Below are positions 33,487 to 41,741 of a DNA stretch of 48,631 bases, one piece after another. A program made the position numbers and the translations under genes. The stretch is from the NCBI GenBank assembly GCA_019192455.1, contig JAHCML010000005.1, positions 128,853 to 177,483 of the forward strand, read 5' to 3'. Positions within the stretch are counted from its first letter, which is position 1. Each line of letters starts with the position of its first letter. Under the pieces are notes generated by a model. That model had not been told where the DNA came from and ran no database searches. It saw only the letters and a program-made list of their open reading frames with translations. Source of the stretch: Alphaproteobacteria bacterium SS10 (GTDB taxonomy: Bacteria > Pseudomonadota > Alphaproteobacteria > TMED2).

Positions 33487-33741
33487 ATGTCAGACGATGC
33501 TGAAGTAACCAACTCGTTCAGATACTCACCAGACGAAAATGTGGTTGAGGTCAGCTTCTATATTGAGCCTGCCTCAGAGGATTTGTCTGGCAGCCACTCG
33601 GTTGAAGTGGTGGAGCCGGGTGAGGATTACTACGGCATACCTTTTGAGGCGTTGAAGCAGGCCAAAAACGGTGTTCTGACCGTCGCCCCGGACAAGCGCA
33701 GCGCCAGGATATCCAGCGTCTTTAAAGGGCGTGGGGGCTAG
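33487..33741 (+). CDS. Small acidic protein, family B copy 1
   Basis: 84 aa from the ATG at 33487 (after AGGGTAAG), six bases beyond the SdpI-like stop, so part of the sdpRI operon. The sequence is mostly beta-like: NSFRYSPDENVVEVSFY, SGSHSVEVVEPGEDYYGIPFEALKQA, GVLTV, RSARISSVF. A hand alignment with the 40607 protein gives about 43 identities in 74 positions. It distantly recalls DUF2283 proteins (Y-x-P-x-x-D start, then a G-I-x-hydrophobic step), but I do not claim membership. Function unknown. Convergent with the Usp gene. Confidence 0.7.
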   Translation: MSDDAEVTNSFRYSPDENVVEVSFYIEPASEDLSGSHSVEVVEPGEDYYGIPFEALKQAKNGVLTVAPDKRSARISSVFKGRGG

Positions 33742-33762
33742 GTTGTCGCCCGCGCGGCCCAA

Positions 33763-34647
33763 TCAGCGGAATAGCATGATCGGGACGAGGCAAGAGCGGA
33801 TCATCTCACTGGTCGTTGAGCCGATAAGCATGTTGCGAATGCGGGAATGGCCGTAAGCGCCCATCACCACCATGTCGAACTCTTGCTCTTCCACGACACG
33901 GCCAATGGTCTTCTCCGCGACACCGGGCATGATCTCGCCGGTGGTTTTATGGCCGCCAGCCTCAAGCAGTGCCTTGGCATCGGCTAGGCGCTGTTGGTTT
34001 TCGGCATTGTCCGAACCAATGATCAAGACATGGCATTCCAGGCCCTCAAACAGGCGGGAACGTGCCATGTGGTCTGCGGCCTTCATCGCACTGCGTCCAC
34101 CATCATAGGCGAGCAGAACCCGATTAATCGGCTTAAACGCGCGAGAGGCAACGAAGACGGGACGGTCGCTATGCCGGGCAATGCGCTCAAGGTTTGAGCC
34201 CAGATGTAGGGTCGCGAAATCGGCAGCTTCACCCCGCTTACCGATCACCAGCATATCGGCGTTCTCTTCAATCTCGGTCACCGCCTCGACCACGTCTTCG
34301 ATCCGCAGTTTGGTGGTCACATTCTCGATGCCCGCCTTCTCCAGCAGGGCCTTCGCATCGTCCAGGATGGCCCGGCCATGAACCTGGGCCAGGCGAGACC
34401 GCCGCTCATCCAGATCCGCCAACTCTTCCAGCAGCGCGGTGCGGGCGCCAAGGGCAATGGTCCCGCTTAAATCGCTGGGTGGGGAGGCAAGCTTACGGCG
34501 ATCGATAACATGGACCAGCTCAACCGTGTCGCCGGTGCGCTCAGCGATCCAGGCGGCATGATCACAGACGCTTGGTGAGTAGACGGAGCCATCAACAAAG
34601 ACGACGAGCTGCTGCGGATCAGCCATTTTTGGTTCTGCTTCATTCAT
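33763..34647 (-). CDS. Universal stress protein, two tandem UspA domains
   Basis: 294 aa (ATG 34645-34647; an ATG seven codons later is possible). Domain 1 is about residues 12-155. Domain 2 (about 160-294) carries the ATP-binding pattern GAYGHSRIRNMLIGSTTSEM. Usp proteins bind ATP or act as stress signals in the cytoplasm. Domain 1 also has GKRGEAADFATLHLGSNLERI in the equivalent place. It follows the SulP gene by 45 bp, and the two are probably co-transcribed; some Usp proteins modulate transporters. Confidence 0.92.
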   Translation of the reverse strand: MNEAEPKMADPQQLVVFVDGSVYSPSVCDHAAWIAERTGDTVELVHVIDRRKLASPPSDLSGTIALGARTALLEELADLDERRSRLAQVHGRAILDDAKALLEKAGIENVTTKLRIEDVVEAVTEIEENADMLVIGKRGEAADFATLHLGSNLERIARHSDRPVFVASRAFKPINRVLLAYDGGRSAMKAADHMARSRLFEGLECHVLIIGSDNAENQQRLADAKALLEAGGHKTTGEIMPGVAEKTIGRVVEEQEFDMVVMGAYGHSRIRNMLIGSTTSEMIRSCLVPIMLFR

Positions 34648-34692
34648 GAGTGGGCGTCCCTAGGGGCGGTGCCTTATCCGGCGCGCCTTTTG

Positions 34693-36189
34693 TTAATGGC
34701 TTAGCAGTTGGTCCATGGCACCAGGCTTATCATGAATGCCCAGCTTGTCGACGATGGTTTCACTCGCGGCGTTCATACCCACCAGATCAACCTGGGCGCC
34801 ATCACGACGGAACTTCAAGACAATCATATCAAGCGCGGCAACCGATGAAATATCCCAGATATGGGCCTGGCTGACATCAATCGTGACCTGCTCCAGCGCC
34901 TCCTTAAAGTCGAAGGAGGCGGTGAAATCATCGGCGGAGGCAAAGAATACCTGCCCCTCAACCACATAGGTCCGATGCTTGCCGTCGGCGGACAGGGTTG
35001 AGGTGACCCGCATGATCTGCGCGATCTTCCAGGCGAAAAATAGACCGGATAGCAGGACACCGATTAGCACGCCGATGGCTAGGTTATGGGTAAACACAAC
35101 GCCGATCACGGTCGCGACCATCACGATGGAGGAGGAGCGCGGGTGGGTGCGCAGATCCTTAATCGATGACCAGCTGAAAGTACCGACGGAGACCATGATC
35201 ATAATGGCCACGAGCGCCGGCATGGGGATTTGGCCGACCAAATCACCGAGTACGACGATCATGAACAACAGCAGGACGCCAGCCGCGAAACAGGAGAGGC
35301 GGCCACGGCCCCCGGATTTCACATTGATCATCGATTGGCCGATCATGGCACAACCCGCCATCCCGCCGATAAAGCCAGTGGCGGTGTTGGCCAGGCCCTG
35401 GCCGATGCATTCTTGGTTCTTATCGCTGTTGGTATCGGTCAGGTCATCGACCAAGTTCTGGGTCATCAAGCTCTCAAGCAGGCCCACCGCCGCGACCGCT
35501 GCCGAGTAAGGCAGGATAATCATCAGCGTTTCAAAGGTCAGCGGAATGTCGGGGATCAAGAAGACCGGCAGGGTTGAGGGCAGCTCACCCATATCGGCGA
35601 CATTGCGTACATCCAGCCCGAGATAAAGCGTCAGGGCGGTTAGCACGATGATACAGACCAAGGGCGATGGCACTGCCTTGGTGATGTAGGGGAATAGGTA
35701 AATGATCGCCAAACCAGCCGCGACCATACCGTAGGTCAGGACCGGCGCATCAAGCAGTGATGGGTTCAACTCTGGCAGTTGCGCCATGAAGATCAGGATG
35801 GCCAGCGCGTTCACAAAACCTGTCATGACCGAGCGGGAGACGAAGCGCATCACCATGCCCAGTTTCAACAGGCCCGCCCCAATCTGCAGCAAGCCAGCCA
35901 ACACCGTCGCGGCCAGCAGATACTCCAGCCCATGTTCCTTAACCAAGGTCACCATGAGGACCGCGGTCGCGGCGGTGGCGGCGGAAATCATACCCGGGCG
36001 GCCACCGGCAATGGCGGTGATCACAGCAATGGAGAAGGAGGCATAGAGGCCAACCTTCGGGTCAACGCCGGCAATGATGGAGAAGGCAATAGCCTCCGGG
36101 ATCAGGGCTAGGGCAACAACAAGGCCAGCCAGCAGGTCACGGCGAATATTGCCCACCCACTGGTCGCGGTAGGTCGTGAAGAAATCCAT
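34693..36189 (-). CDS. SulP family anion transporter with STAS domain
   Basis: 498 aa from the ATG at 36187-36189; a GTG at 36204 adds five residues. The transmembrane domain has the SulP signatures ([20 protein letters not shown] and [16 protein letters not shown]). The STAS domain, about residues 380-498, has [20 protein letters not shown]. It carries sulfate, bicarbonate or another anion across the inner membrane. It is followed by the Usp gene. Which anion is carried cannot be read from these motifs. Confidence 0.92.
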   Translation of the reverse strand: MDFFTTYRDQWVGNIRRDLLAGLVVALALIPEAIAFSIIAGVDPKVGLYASFSIAVITAIAGGRPGMISAATAATAVLMVTLVKEHGLEYLLAATVLAGLLQIGAGLLKLGMVMRFVSRSVMTGFVNALAILIFMAQLPELNPSLLDAPVLTYGMVAAGLAIIYLFPYITKAVPSPLVCIIVLTALTLYLGLDVRNVADMGELPSTLPVFLIPDIPLTFETLMIILPYSAAVAAVGLLESLMTQNLVDDLTDTNSDKNQECIGQGLANTATGFIGGMAGCAMIGQSMINVKSGGRGRLSCFAAGVLLLFMIVVLGDLVGQIPMPALVAIMIMVSVGTFSWSSIKDLRTHPRSSSIVMVATVIGVVFTHNLAIGVLIGVLLSGLFFAWKIAQIMRVTSTLSADGKHRTYVVEGQVFFASADDFTASFDFKEALEQVTIDVSQAHIWDISSVAALDMIVLKFRRDGAQVDLVGMNAASETIVDKLGIHDKPGAMDQLLSH

Positions 36190-36359
36190 GGCGGAAACGG
36201 CCACTCTTTATCGAAACGGAATTATGGGAAGCCGCCGTAAAACAGCGATTGCTAAAGGTCTTACAGTGTTGCACTGCAAAATCCTAGGGGCAAAAGCTTG
36301 GCGCAAAACTCAGAGTCAGCAAGTGGTTTGCACTGCTTGGCATCTAATTGCGCCAAGTA

Positions 36360-36381
36360 TATTTCGGGATATGCCGAAATA
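36360..36381. promoter_or_regulatory. Upstream operator O1 of sdpR copy 2
   Basis: Perfect 8-bp arms TATTTCGG (36360-36367) and CCGAAATA (36374-36381) flank GATATG. Its centre is 39 bp from the centre of O2, the same spacing as in copy 1. Confidence 0.75.
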
Positions 36382-36385
36382 ATGC

Positions 36386-36420
36386 TTGTTCCTAAATCTA
36401 TTTCGGGATATACCGAAATA
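36386..36420 (+). promoter_or_regulatory. Promoter with overlapping operator O2 of sdpR copy 2
   Basis: TTGTTC (36386-36391) and TATACC (36409-36414) are 17 bp apart, as in copy 1. The palindrome TATTTCGG (36399-36406) - GATATA - CCGAAATA (36413-36420) contains the -10. The ATG begins at 36424, so the transcript would have only about three leader bases. Confidence 0.75.
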
Positions 36421-36423
36421 TAG

Positions 36424-36705
36424 ATGGACAAGGTATACAAAGCGCTGGCTCACCCCGTTAGGCGGGAGATTCTCAAGCTATTGAGGGAGGGAGACCTGTC
36501 CGCTGGTGACTTGGCTGCACGCTTTGAGTTGTCGGCATCGACCATGTCAGGGCATTTCGCTCAGCTCAAAGATGCCAACCTGATCAATGTTGATCGAAAG
36601 GGCACCACGCTGATCTACCGGGTGAACCTGTCGGTGCTTGAGGAATCCATGTCTGCGCTGATGGCATTTTTCAATCTGAACGAACCATCAGAAGAACAAC
36701 AATAA
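36424..36705 (+). CDS. ArsR-family repressor, SdpR-like, copy 2
   Basis: 93 aa, almost identical to copy 1. The DNA-binding region LSAGDLAARFELSASTMSGHF differs by one conservative change, so both repressors should recognise the same operators. The nucleotide sequences differ much more, mainly at third codon positions, which suggests an old duplication or separate acquisition under purifying selection. It starts directly after O2 without a Shine-Dalgarno. The SdpI-like gene follows 11 bp downstream. Confidence 0.92.
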   Translation: MDKVYKALAHPVRREILKLLREGDLSAGDLAARFELSASTMSGHFAQLKDANLINVDRKGTTLIYRVNLSVLEESMSALMAFFNLNEPSEEQQ

Positions 36706-36716
36706 GAGGTGGAAAA

Positions 36717-37385
36717 ATGGGCAAGTGGAAACTCGGTCTTTGGATCAACCTAGTTATTCTCGTCTCAATGGTGGGCTTCAGTATTTACCTAATCTCGGTA
36801 TTGCCAGCCGACACGGCCGTTCCCATCCACTGGAACGCCCTAGGTGAGGTGGATGGCTATGCTAGTCCCTTGTTCAGTTTTCTGGTCATGCCGGTCGTCG
36901 TCATTCTGACTTCCGCGCTTATCCTGATTATTCCAACGCTCGAGAAACGCAAAGAGAACCTCGCCCAGTCTTTTGGGTTGCTGCAGGTAACATGGGTGGC
37001 GACCACAACCTTGCTAGCCGTCATCCATTTTGGCCTCGGGCTAATAGCAATGGGCGTTGCAGTGCCGATGATGAAATTGGTGTTCTGCTCAGTTGGGCTG
37101 TTGTTTGCCGTTGTCGGGAACTTGTTTGGTAAAGCCCGCAGTAATCATCATCTAGGCTTTAGGACGCCTTGGACGCTCTCGAGCGATGCGGTTTGGGATA
37201 AGACTCACCGGCTTGCTGGCCGCTTATGGGTTGCTGGTGGTTTGCTTGTCGCTGCGATTGGTCTGACGGTTCAGGGTATTGTTCCCACCATTATCATGAT
37301 CCTGATCATGACTGTGGTCAGTGTGGTGCCTCTGGTTGCCTCCTATCTCTACTCGAAGAGAGAGCAATCCGGTGCCAACGCTTGA
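36717..37385 (+). CDS. SdpI-family membrane protein, copy 2 (intact)
   Basis: 222 aa, about six membrane helices. The N-terminal DUF1648 part has AVPIHWNALGEVDGYASPL (about residues 35-53). The SdpI part has GKARSNHHLGFRTPWTLSS then WDKTHRLAGRLWVAGG. In Bacillus subtilis SdpI gives immunity to the SdpC toxin and helps inactivate SdpR by recruiting it to the membrane; whether that holds here is unknown, as no sdpABC genes are in the window. AAGAGGT precedes the ATG. Unlike copy 1 it is intact and has no family B gene after it. Convergent with the ABC operon. Confidence 0.92.
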   Translation: MGKWKLGLWINLVILVSMVGFSIYLISVLPADTAVPIHWNALGEVDGYASPLFSFLVMPVVVILTSALILIIPTLEKRKENLAQSFGLLQVTWVATTTLLAVIHFGLGLIAMGVAVPMMKLVFCSVGLLFAVVGNLFGKARSNHHLGFRTPWTLSSDAVWDKTHRLAGRLWVAGGLLVAAIGLTVQGIVPTIIMILIMTVVSVVPLVASYLYSKREQSGANA

Positions 37386-37398
37386 GCTGTAGCTCGGC

Positions 37399-38121
37399 CT
37401 AACTGGCAATCTCGCCATCGACGATGCGGATGATCCGGTCCGCCGCCTCGGCAAAGTCGGGTTCATGGGTGACGGCGATGACGGTGCGGCCCTCCTCATC
37501 AACGATCCGTCTTAGGATGTTTCGGACCGTCTCGCTTGATGCGGTGTCGAGATTACCGGTTGGTTCATCGGCCAGGATGATTGGCGCTTCATTGGCTAGG
37601 GCGCGGGCGATGGCAACCCGCTGCCGCTGGCCACCGGACATCTGTCCGGGCCGCTTATGGATGTGGTCGGCCAGATCCAAATCGGTTAGCAGGTTGGTGG
37701 CCCGGGCCTCAATCTCCCCATGATCGGTCAGGCGCCCCAGGCGCTGCATTGGCAGCATCACATTCTCTAGCGCTGAGAATTCTGGCAGCAGGAAGTGGAA
37801 CTGGAAGACAAAGCCCAGCTTCTCCAACCGGATATGGGCAAGGCGGCTGGGTGCCAGACCCGCCACATCATGTCCTTCCAGATAGAGGTGTCCGCTGGTC
37901 GGCATATCGAGCAGGCCGAGGAGGTAGAGAAGTGAAGATTTGCCGGAACCTGACGGGCCCATAATCGCAACAAACTCACCCGCCTTGATGTCGAGATCGG
38001 CATACTTAACCAGGGTGGCTGGTACTTCGCCATCGATGATCCGGGTGATGCCACGGGCCGAGAGTAGCGGTGGTGAGGGCTCGGCTTCCAGCTCGACCGG
38101 TTTGGTAATGACCTCACTCAT
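37399..38121 (-). CDS. ABC transporter ATP-binding protein (MacB/LolD-like)
   Basis: 240 aa. Walker A GPSGSGKSS, Q loop FVFQFHFLLPEFSALENVMLP, signature MSGGQRQRVAIARAL, Walker B IILADEPTGNLD and the H loop IAVTHEPD are all intact. The EPTGNLD pattern and the short length place it with MacB, LolD and FtsE. It drives the permease encoded just before it, whose stop overlaps its ATG (TTATGA). A short N-terminal extension (residues 1-20) precedes the domain. Part of a three-gene efflux or lipoprotein-type operon. Confidence 0.93.
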   Translation of the reverse strand: MSEVITKPVELEAEPSPPLLSARGITRIIDGEVPATLVKYADLDIKAGEFVAIMGPSGSGKSSLLYLLGLLDMPTSGHLYLEGHDVAGLAPSRLAHIRLEKLGFVFQFHFLLPEFSALENVMLPMQRLGRLTDHGEIEARATNLLTDLDLADHIHKRPGQMSGGQRQRVAIARALANEAPIILADEPTGNLDTASSETVRNILRRIVDEEGRTVIAVTHEPDFAEAADRIIRIVDGEIAS

Positions 38122-39362
38122 AACCCACCTCGCAGGATATCAACCGGGTGCACCTGTGCGGCTTTACGCGCGGGCAGGAAAGCGGCGAACAACGCGGCCA
38201 GCATGGCAAATGATGCGGCAATGGCGAATTGCGGCCAGCTCCAATCCAGGGGCAGGTTAATCGGGTCGGTGGCGCCAGGTGGATTAATCTCAACCTGCCC
38301 AAGGGCCAGCATGAAGAGGCAGCCAAGCGGGATGCCGATCATATTGCCGATGGCGCCCAGGATCAGGCCCTGGATAAGGAAGACCGAGCGGATGTCACCC
38401 GCACGAAAGCCCATGGATTTCAGGATCGCGATATCGCGATGCTTCTCCAGCACAACGGTGGAGATGACATTATAGATGCCAAATGCAGCCACGATCAGCA
38501 CGGCGCTCACCACCGTGTACATGATGATGTTGCGAACCACGAAGGTGCTTAGAATATCTTCTGAGGACTCCTGCCAGGATACTGATTTGTAGCCGTATTC
38601 GGCCTCGATCTGGCTTGCCAAGGATAGTGCCTCATTCGGATCGTCCATCTTCACGATCACGCTGTTCGCCCGGTTTGGTCGGTCGAGCAGGGCCTGCACC
38701 CGTTTAAGGTCGGCAAAGACCTGCTGCTCGTCATAGCTTGCCCGGCCCGTGCGGAACACGCCGACGATCTTGAAGGTCTTAAGCTCACCCGTGGTGGTGG
38801 CAACGGTCACATTCTCACCGATTGAGAGGGCAAGCTTGTGCAGTAATTCTGCCCCCACGATTAGGCCATCCGGGTTGATAATCAGCTCTTCAATACCGCC
38901 ATCAATCATGTAGTCCTGGATCGTTGTGACCGTCGTCACATCTTCCGGATGCATGCCGTTGAGGGTGATCGACACATCGCGCCCGGCAAAGCTGATCAGA
39001 GCCTGGCCGAGGAGGACCGAGGCCGCCTCGACGCTTTCTTGGCCATTCAGGAAATCAACCATCCGCTCATGATGGCGAATGCCGCGGATCTCAAATTGCG
39101 GCTTCACGCTATGCACTTGGATCACCGCATCCGGGTAGCGGGTTTCCACCGGTTGCGGGTGCGGATTGCGAAACTCATCAGAGACAGAGATATGGGGAGA
39201 GTTGTCGATCAGCCGTTTGACGAAGTCGTTCTCCGACCCCTGCATCAGGGAGGCGATGGCGAGGAAGAAGGCAACGCCCAACACGATCCCGGCGAGCGAC
39301 ACCAAGCTCTGGCGTTTGCGGTCCAGAAGCTGACGCAGTGCAATGCGCAGTAGCAGTTTCAT
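38118..39362 (-). CDS. ABC transporter permease (MacB/FtsX-like)
   Basis: 414 aa from the ATG at 39360-39362, which overlaps the preceding adaptor stop as ATGA; a GTG at 39374 is less likely. One N-terminal membrane helix, a periplasmic MacB-type domain (about residues 45-270), then three helices with LKSMGFRAGDIRSVFLIQGLILGAIG, typical of the FtsX fold. Together with the ATPase and the adaptor it forms a mechanotransmission-type exporter. The substrate is unknown. Confidence 0.9.
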   Translation of the reverse strand: MKLLLRIALRQLLDRKRQSLVSLAGIVLGVAFFLAIASLMQGSENDFVKRLIDNSPHISVSDEFRNPHPQPVETRYPDAVIQVHSVKPQFEIRGIRHHERMVDFLNGQESVEAASVLLGQALISFAGRDVSITLNGMHPEDVTTVTTIQDYMIDGGIEELIINPDGLIVGAELLHKLALSIGENVTVATTTGELKTFKIVGVFRTGRASYDEQQVFADLKRVQALLDRPNRANSVIVKMDDPNEALSLASQIEAEYGYKSVSWQESSEDILSTFVVRNIIMYTVVSAVLIVAAFGIYNVISTVVLEKHRDIAILKSMGFRAGDIRSVFLIQGLILGAIGNMIGIPLGCLFMLALGQVEINPPGATDPINLPLDWSWPQFAIAASFAMLAALFAAFLPARKAAQVHPVDILRGGL

Positions 39363-40408
39363 GAGCCGAGCCACTCACTCACTGGCACCCGGGCCAGGTT
39401 GCGTAGGCGCCAGTCTCGGCGCGCAGCTTGGCCATCGCTCCAGTCGGTGCTCGGGTTGGTAACAACTTCATCACCATCTTGCAGACCGCTAAGGATCTCC
39501 ACATGGCTACTGGAGCGGGTACCGGTTGTGACCGCGACGGATTGAAGTCGATCATCACTATCGAGGACCCAGACCTGGCCATCGATAACGGCACTACGGG
39601 GCGCTAGAATTGCGCTTGGCTCCTCCCTCAAGACGACATTGGTCTCCACCGTCATGCCGATCATTAACGGGGTATCGGGCTCAAGCTCCACCCGGACACG
39701 GAAGCTGCGGGCGGTGGCATCACCCATGGGGGTGATGGACTGGACCTTGCCGTCGAAGACCTGACCGGGAAAAGCATCGGCGCGGATTAGGGTCTGCTGG
39801 CCGGCGGTGACCTGCGGGATGTCCTCTTCATCGACCTCAGCTGAGATGCGCAACGGTGCGCAGCAGGTAAACCAGAATACCGCTTGGCCGGAATTGATCA
39901 TCTCACCAACCTCACCGTCGCGGCGGATGATCTGGCCATCATTGGGGGCGGTCAGTTTGAGTTCGGCAACATCGCTTTCCGCCCGTTCAATCGCCGCCTT
40001 AGTCGCGCGCAGCTCAGCAAGGGCGGCATCGTAGTTGGCTCGGTTGAACGCCGCGCTGTTACGGATACTGTTCTGTCGGTCATAGGCCTGCTGGGCCAGC
40101 TCACCCTGGGCGCGCAGCTCACTTAAAACCGCACGCATATCACTGTCGTCCAGCTGGGCCAGGATTTGCCCAGCTTCAACCGCTGCGCCCTCATCAACCC
40201 GCAGGTCGAGCAGCCGGGCAGTTCGCCGGGCCGAGATTGGCAACATGATGGTCGGCTCCACCGTGCCGGTGGCATAGACCGCCTCAATCGCCTGACCGGT
40301 GGTAATGGTCGCCGTCTCCACCAAGGGCATTTCGCGCAGGCTGATCAGCGCGATGCCAAAGCCCACGACGGCCAAAACAATAACAAAGATACCCAGACGC
40401 TTCGCCAT
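39359..40408 (-). CDS. Periplasmic adaptor subunit (HlyD/MacA-like)
   Basis: 349 aa from the ATG at 40406-40408, after GGGTAAGAG; the frame is open to 40531 but that part lacks a signal. One N-terminal membrane helix (about 5-25) anchors it. Lipoyl half-motifs (VDEGAAVEAGQILAQLDDSD and LTAPNDGQIIRRDGEVGEMI) flank a helical hairpin. Beta-barrel and membrane-proximal domains follow. An unusual CC pair sits at FWFTCCAPL. It links the ABC permease to an outer-membrane channel, which is not encoded here. First gene of the operon. Confidence 0.9.
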   Translation of the reverse strand: MAKRLGIFVIVLAVVGFGIALISLREMPLVETATITTGQAIEAVYATGTVEPTIMLPISARRTARLLDLRVDEGAAVEAGQILAQLDDSDMRAVLSELRAQGELAQQAYDRQNSIRNSAAFNRANYDAALAELRATKAAIERAESDVAELKLTAPNDGQIIRRDGEVGEMINSGQAVFWFTCCAPLRISAEVDEEDIPQVTAGQQTLIRADAFPGQVFDGKVQSITPMGDATARSFRVRVELEPDTPLMIGMTVETNVVLREEPSAILAPRSAVIDGQVWVLDSDDRLQSVAVTTGTRSSSHVEILSGLQDGDEVVTNPSTDWSDGQAARRDWRLRNLARVPVSEWLGS

Positions 40409-40491
40409 GCTCTTACCCGGTGTTTCGATCCCGATCCGGCAATTCGGATGATTTGACCCTAGCACGAAACACCCGCCAACAATCCTGCGTT

Positions 40492-40508
40492 GGATCAAGA
40501 TTTGATCC
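40492..40508. promoter_or_regulatory. Palindrome upstream of the ABC efflux operon
   Basis: Perfect 7-bp arms GGATCAA (40492-40498) and TTGATCC (40502-40508) flank GAT. It lies about 85 bp upstream of the adaptor ATG and about 100 bp from the divergent family B gene. It could bind a regulator of either. Confidence 0.5.
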
Positions 40509-40549
40509 GGTTCTGACCGCATGGGCGGCACTGCCGATCAGGCGCTAAA

Positions 40550-40578
40550 TGGTCATCGGATCAATAATCCGGTATGAT
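40550..40578 (+). promoter_or_regulatory. Possible promoter with internal palindrome for the family B / HExxH operon
   Basis: TGGTCA (40550-40555) and TATGAT (40573-40578) are 17 bp apart, and the start at 40607 lies about 28 bp after the -10. A palindrome, CGGAT (40557-40561) and ATCCG (40567-40571), fills the spacer and could be an operator. Confidence 0.4.
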
Positions 40579-40606
40579 TTGCGCCTAGTTGGGGGCGGGA
40601 GCATTA

Positions 40607-40879
40607 ATGGAAGCACCATTTCGCTACGATACTGGCGAAGACCAGGTTGAGGTCAGCCTTTATAGTGAGCCACCGGATGAGGCACTTTCCGGCCGCCATG
40701 ACGTTGAGGTTGTTAAGCCCGGCGAGGATTATTACGGCGTATCCTTCGATCAGTTGAAGGAGGCCCGGCGTGGTGTCTTATCCATCGATGAAGAGCGGCG
40801 GTCCGCTAGTATCTCGATGGTCTTCGCTGGCCGGCGAACTCCAGATGCCCGCACTGTCCTTTCACCCATGCGGCGCTGA
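40607..40879 (+). CDS. Small acidic protein, family B copy 2
   Basis: 90 aa from the ATG at 40607, after GGGGGCGGGAG. Its body aligns with the 33487 protein: FRYDTGEDQVEVSLY, LSGRHDVEVVKPGEDYYGVSF, then ARRGVLSIDEERRSASISMVF. A short basic C-terminus (VLSPMRR) is extra. It lies six bases before the HExxH protein gene, so the two are co-transcribed. In that setting it could be an inhibitor, chaperone or immunity partner of the protease-like protein; this is inference from context. No known function for the family. Confidence 0.7.
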   Translation: MEAPFRYDTGEDQVEVSLYSEPPDEALSGRHDVEVVKPGEDYYGVSFDQLKEARRGVLSIDEERRSASISMVFAGRRTPDARTVLSPMRR

Positions 40880-40885
40880 TCGCCG

Positions 40886-41734
40886 ATGGCTGTTGAGTTC
40901 GACCAATCCGCGACTGAGAAATACACCGGCAAGGTAAATTCCGCGTTTGCCGCCATCCATCCCAAGATCCGGCAAGCCATGGCCAATGACGGATGGGAGT
41001 TTAAGGCGGCAGGCCAGTTCCCATACATCACCGACGATTATAAGGAGATGTTCCCCGGCACCCGAATGACCGATGTCGGCGTCAGGGTTCAAGAGTGGGA
41101 ATTTGTGCGCGGTGTTACGGTTGGGGCGAATTCAGATTTCAGCCCCACAAAGTCTGTTCTGCTTCAAGAAATGGTCGTCAGTCAGAGGACCGGTCAGCGG
41201 CGGGAAGCGCCAAATCCGGGCGGTGTTGTCCGGCATGAGGTGGGCCATGTCATCGACCATCTCGGTGATCGGCTGTCATTAAGCGAAGCATTTGATAAAG
41301 CGTACCAACAGGATATGGCCGACCATCCTGATGCCGAGGGGCTGAAAAAGGCGTTTGGCGACTTCATCGGTGATAGCCGGTATCACAAGAAAGAACGGTT
41401 CGCAGAGCTTATGGGCTCGGCGATTGGTAGCGGCAAGGAGACGGGCGGTGTAAAGGGAACCGACCTGGCCGAGGAATTGCCTAAAACCTTTGAGCTATCC
41501 CGGAAGGTCGCAAAAAATCTCGAACTGGGGCTCGCTGCGGATCACGGCATTGAACGGGGCAAGCAACTTGAGGCGGCCGATCGCGGCTTGGATGGCGTTG
41601 ACTACAACGGCCCCGGCGACGGGATTGTCGTTGACCTCGATGGCTGGCGTGCCAAACGGGCCGCAGAGGCCAGCATCGCGCCGGATAAACCACCCGAGCC
41701 AGATTCCCGCCTCCCGAAACTGGGTGGGCGTTGA
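40886..41734 (+). CDS. HExxH metalloprotease-like protein (ATLF/gluzincin type)
   Basis: 282 aa without a signal peptide or membrane helix. The zinc motif is HEVGH (H117, E118, H121), in VVRHEVGHVIDHLGDRLS. A likely third ligand, E174, sits in KERFAELMGSAIG. This layout (HExGHxxD, then S, then E-x-FAE) resembles anthrax-lethal-factor-like toxin domains. The N-terminal 110 residues are unassigned. The C-terminal 100 residues are charged and end in a Pro-rich tail. A VDLDGWRAKRAAEA stretch resembles the GNAT protein tail at 31129. Protease activity is predicted, not shown. Confidence 0.72.
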   Translation: MAVEFDQSATEKYTGKVNSAFAAIHPKIRQAMANDGWEFKAAGQFPYITDDYKEMFPGTRMTDVGVRVQEWEFVRGVTVGANSDFSPTKSVLLQEMVVSQRTGQRREAPNPGGVVRHEVGHVIDHLGDRLSLSEAFDKAYQQDMADHPDAEGLKKAFGDFIGDSRYHKKERFAELMGSAIGSGKETGGVKGTDLAEELPKTFELSRKVAKNLELGLAADHGIERGKQLEAADRGLDGVDYNGPGDGIVVDLDGWRAKRAAEASIAPDKPPEPDSRLPKLGGR

Positions 41735-41741
41735 TCCCCTT

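Noticed and set aside
30703-33741. A local sdpABC-like toxin for the SdpI proteins
   Set aside because: No small secreted precursor with a signal peptide or SdpA/SdpB-like membrane genes was found next to either pair, so immunity to a self-made toxin is not supported here.
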